Source: a bacterium (GTDB lineage Bacteria; UBA9089; UBA9088; JAGUXG01). From it: a stretch of 6,377 bases of DNA. The position numbers and the translations under genes are program-made. Shown piece by piece: positions 5,867-6,377 of this stretch; within the stretch, counting starts at the first letter, position 1; each line of letters opens with the position of its first letter. The notes under the pieces were generated by a model. The model had not been told where the DNA came from and did no database searches. It worked only from the letters and a program-made list of their open reading frames with translations. The stretch lies in NCBI GenBank assembly GCA_030018505.1, contig JASEHO010000090.1, positions 1 to 6,377 of the forward strand. Reading direction: 5' to 3'.

Positions 5867-6054
5867 TGGTTTCTTGCCTCCCCTTCTTTTTTACTCTTTA
5901 TCGAAAGAGAAAGCCCTAACCTTTCTCTTAGATGGATTGTTTCTATTAACTGGAGAAACTTTGTTGCATAAGGCGTGTTTTGAAGTTCCTTTCTTTCTAT
6001 TTCTTCCACTTTCTTATAGCGTTCTCTAAAGAGTCTAATTTCTTCTTTATTCAT
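5833..6054 (-). CDS. Small charged helical protein, likely partner of the nucleotidyltransferase
   Basis: The 73-residue protein is mostly charged and predicted helical by composition: MNKEEIRLFRERYKKVEEIE, then ATKFLQLIETIHLRERLGLS, ending ARNQWIKLKNNLNH. I recall similar short proteins, with an early RERWxxVxxxExxE pattern and a late RxxWxKLK, encoded directly upstream of nucleotidyltransferases in many bacteria, but I know no established name. Its gene overlaps the nucleotidyltransferase by 34 bases, which implies translational coupling. Its ATG directly abuts the TAA of the DUF11 gene, with GGAGG eight bases upstream inside that gene. Antitoxin, inhibitor or subunit are possible roles. 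No DNA-binding motif or membrane segment is visible. Confidence 0.75.
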   Translation of the reverse strand: MNKEEIRLFRERYKKVEEIERKELQNTPYATKFLQLIETIHLRERLGLSLSIKSKKEGEARNQWIKLKNNLNH

Positions 6055-6377
6055 TTACCTCACCTCCATAGTAAAGCTGACTGTACCAGAGGCTCCTGGA
6101 GCGACCTCTGGGATTAGCCATTTTATCTTTGTGGCAGATTCACTGAAGGTCTCTTGCCATTCACTGTCATACCAGTATCTAATCCCTACTCCCTTATCCC
6201 TAATCCCTATCAGCACACAGTGCTCCGGTAACACCTCAATAATATTAACATCCGTTGCTGCTGCGCTACCTTCATTAGTATAGGTTATCGTATAAGTAAC
6301 TGTGCCACCAGGGGAGGTATATTTCTTATCGCAGGTCTTCTTCAGGAGAATGTGGGGAATATGGGTTGGAAAACTGG
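6055..6377 (-). CDS. DUF11-domain surface-type protein, C-terminal part (start beyond the window)
   Basis: This open frame enters from the right edge and ends at TAA 6057-6055. It reads SFPTHIPHILLKKTCDKKY, then a DUF11 domain with SPGGTVTYTITYTNEGSAAA and TDVNIIEVLPEHCVLIG. A repeat-encoded insert GIRDKGVGIR follows, and the domain finishes with YWYDSEWQETFSESATKIKW and LIPEVAPGASGTVSFTMEVR. DUF11 (CARDB/Big-like, conserved repeat) domains occur in large secreted or surface proteins. By analogy with the second copy at 4670-5266, a LamG domain probably lies upstream, outside the window. It has no LPXTG motif or membrane anchor at its C-terminus, so attachment would be non-covalent or by another route. 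The small gene 5833-6054 begins immediately after its stop. Confidence 0.82.
   Translation of the reverse strand, partial: SFPTHIPHILLKKTCDKKYTSPGGTVTYTITYTNEGSAAATDVNIIEVLPEHCVLIGIRDKGVGIRYWYDSEWQETFSESATKIKWLIPEVAPGASGTVSFTMEVR
6179..6210 (-). repeat. 7-bp tandem repeat GGGATTA-like with G-quadruplex pattern, inside the DUF11 gene
   Basis: On the coding strand four GGG tracts (6205-6207, 6198-6200, 6191-6193, 6184-6186) are separated by loops of exactly four bases (ATTA, ATAA, AGTA). This fits the standard G3N1-7 quadruplex rule. The unit is seven bases, so gain or loss of one unit would shift the frame. It encodes IGIRDKGVGIR between two parts of the DUF11 domain. Confidence 0.85.
6208..6377 (-). 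repeat. Direct repeat copy 2 (DUF11 coding segment), cut by the window edge
   Basis: This is the partner of 4685-4854, about 90% identical and gap-free over 170 bp. The copies are still identical at the window edge, so the true length is unknown. A window ending inside such a repeat is compatible with a contig break there. Confidence 0.92.

Noticed and set aside
5652..6029. Plus-strand open frame of 125 codons opposite the nucleotidyltransferase and small gene
   Set aside because: Its hydrophobic, Ser/Leu-rich composition is typical of the reverse reading of Lys/Glu-rich genes, and it lacks a ribosome site.
6179..6210. Telomere-like or CRISPR-like array because of TTAGGG-type units
   Set aside because: There are only four or five 7-bp units without spacers, inside an open bacterial reading frame, so neither a telomere nor a CRISPR array fits.

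Overview
The window is moderately AT-rich bacterial DNA. Every convincing gene lies on the minus strand, so the biological reading order runs from position 6377 down to 1. Shine-Dalgarno sites, a sigma70-type promoter and ATGA stop/start overlaps show it is bacterial. LamG and DUF11 surface-type domains, short palindromic repeats inside genes and many broken defence genes suggest an uncultivated environmental bacterium or a metagenome contig. I cannot assign a phylum. The right edge falls inside a duplicated sequence, which is where assemblies often break.

Region A (6377-4614) is a repeat-bounded surface-gene locus. It starts with the 3' end of a DUF11-domain protein gene, which contains a 7-bp tandem repeat in frame. 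Directly coupled to it are a small helical protein gene and a nucleotidyltransferase gene, which look like a toxin-antitoxin-type pair. Next comes a second, damaged LamG-DUF11 gene whose last 170 bp or so are about 90% identical to the first copy. That damaged gene carries one AT-rich palindrome inside its reading frame and ends in a G-rich inverted repeat.

Region B (4593-3938) is a classic toxin-antitoxin operon. It has a strong promoter (TTGATT, 17 bp, TATAAT), a 20-bp tandem repeat over the promoter that could be the operator, a ribbon-helix-helix antitoxin gene and an overlapping MazF/PemK toxin gene.

Region C (3972-1) looks like the remains of a type III-like restriction-modification operon with a toxin-antitoxin-like module nested inside it. 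In order it holds a radC 3' fragment, a 51-codon ORF resembling the C-terminus of a type III Mod methyltransferase, an XRE-ImmA/IrrE metallopeptidase regulator, a DUF4411 PIN-like gene, and a Res helicase/nuclease subunit. The ORFs from the Mod-like piece to DUF4411 are joined by ATGA overlaps, which argues for an old, real operon. The DUF4411 gene is frameshifted. Its C-terminal part then runs in frame, with no stop, into a Res gene that lacks its N-terminus.

The main theme is defence and addiction genes decaying through deletions that join gene pieces: mazF to radC, radC to mod, and DUF4411 to res. Small repeat insertions have also reshaped a surface-protein gene. With only one clear promoter visible, the RHH-MazF promoter may now drive everything from 4540 down to 1.
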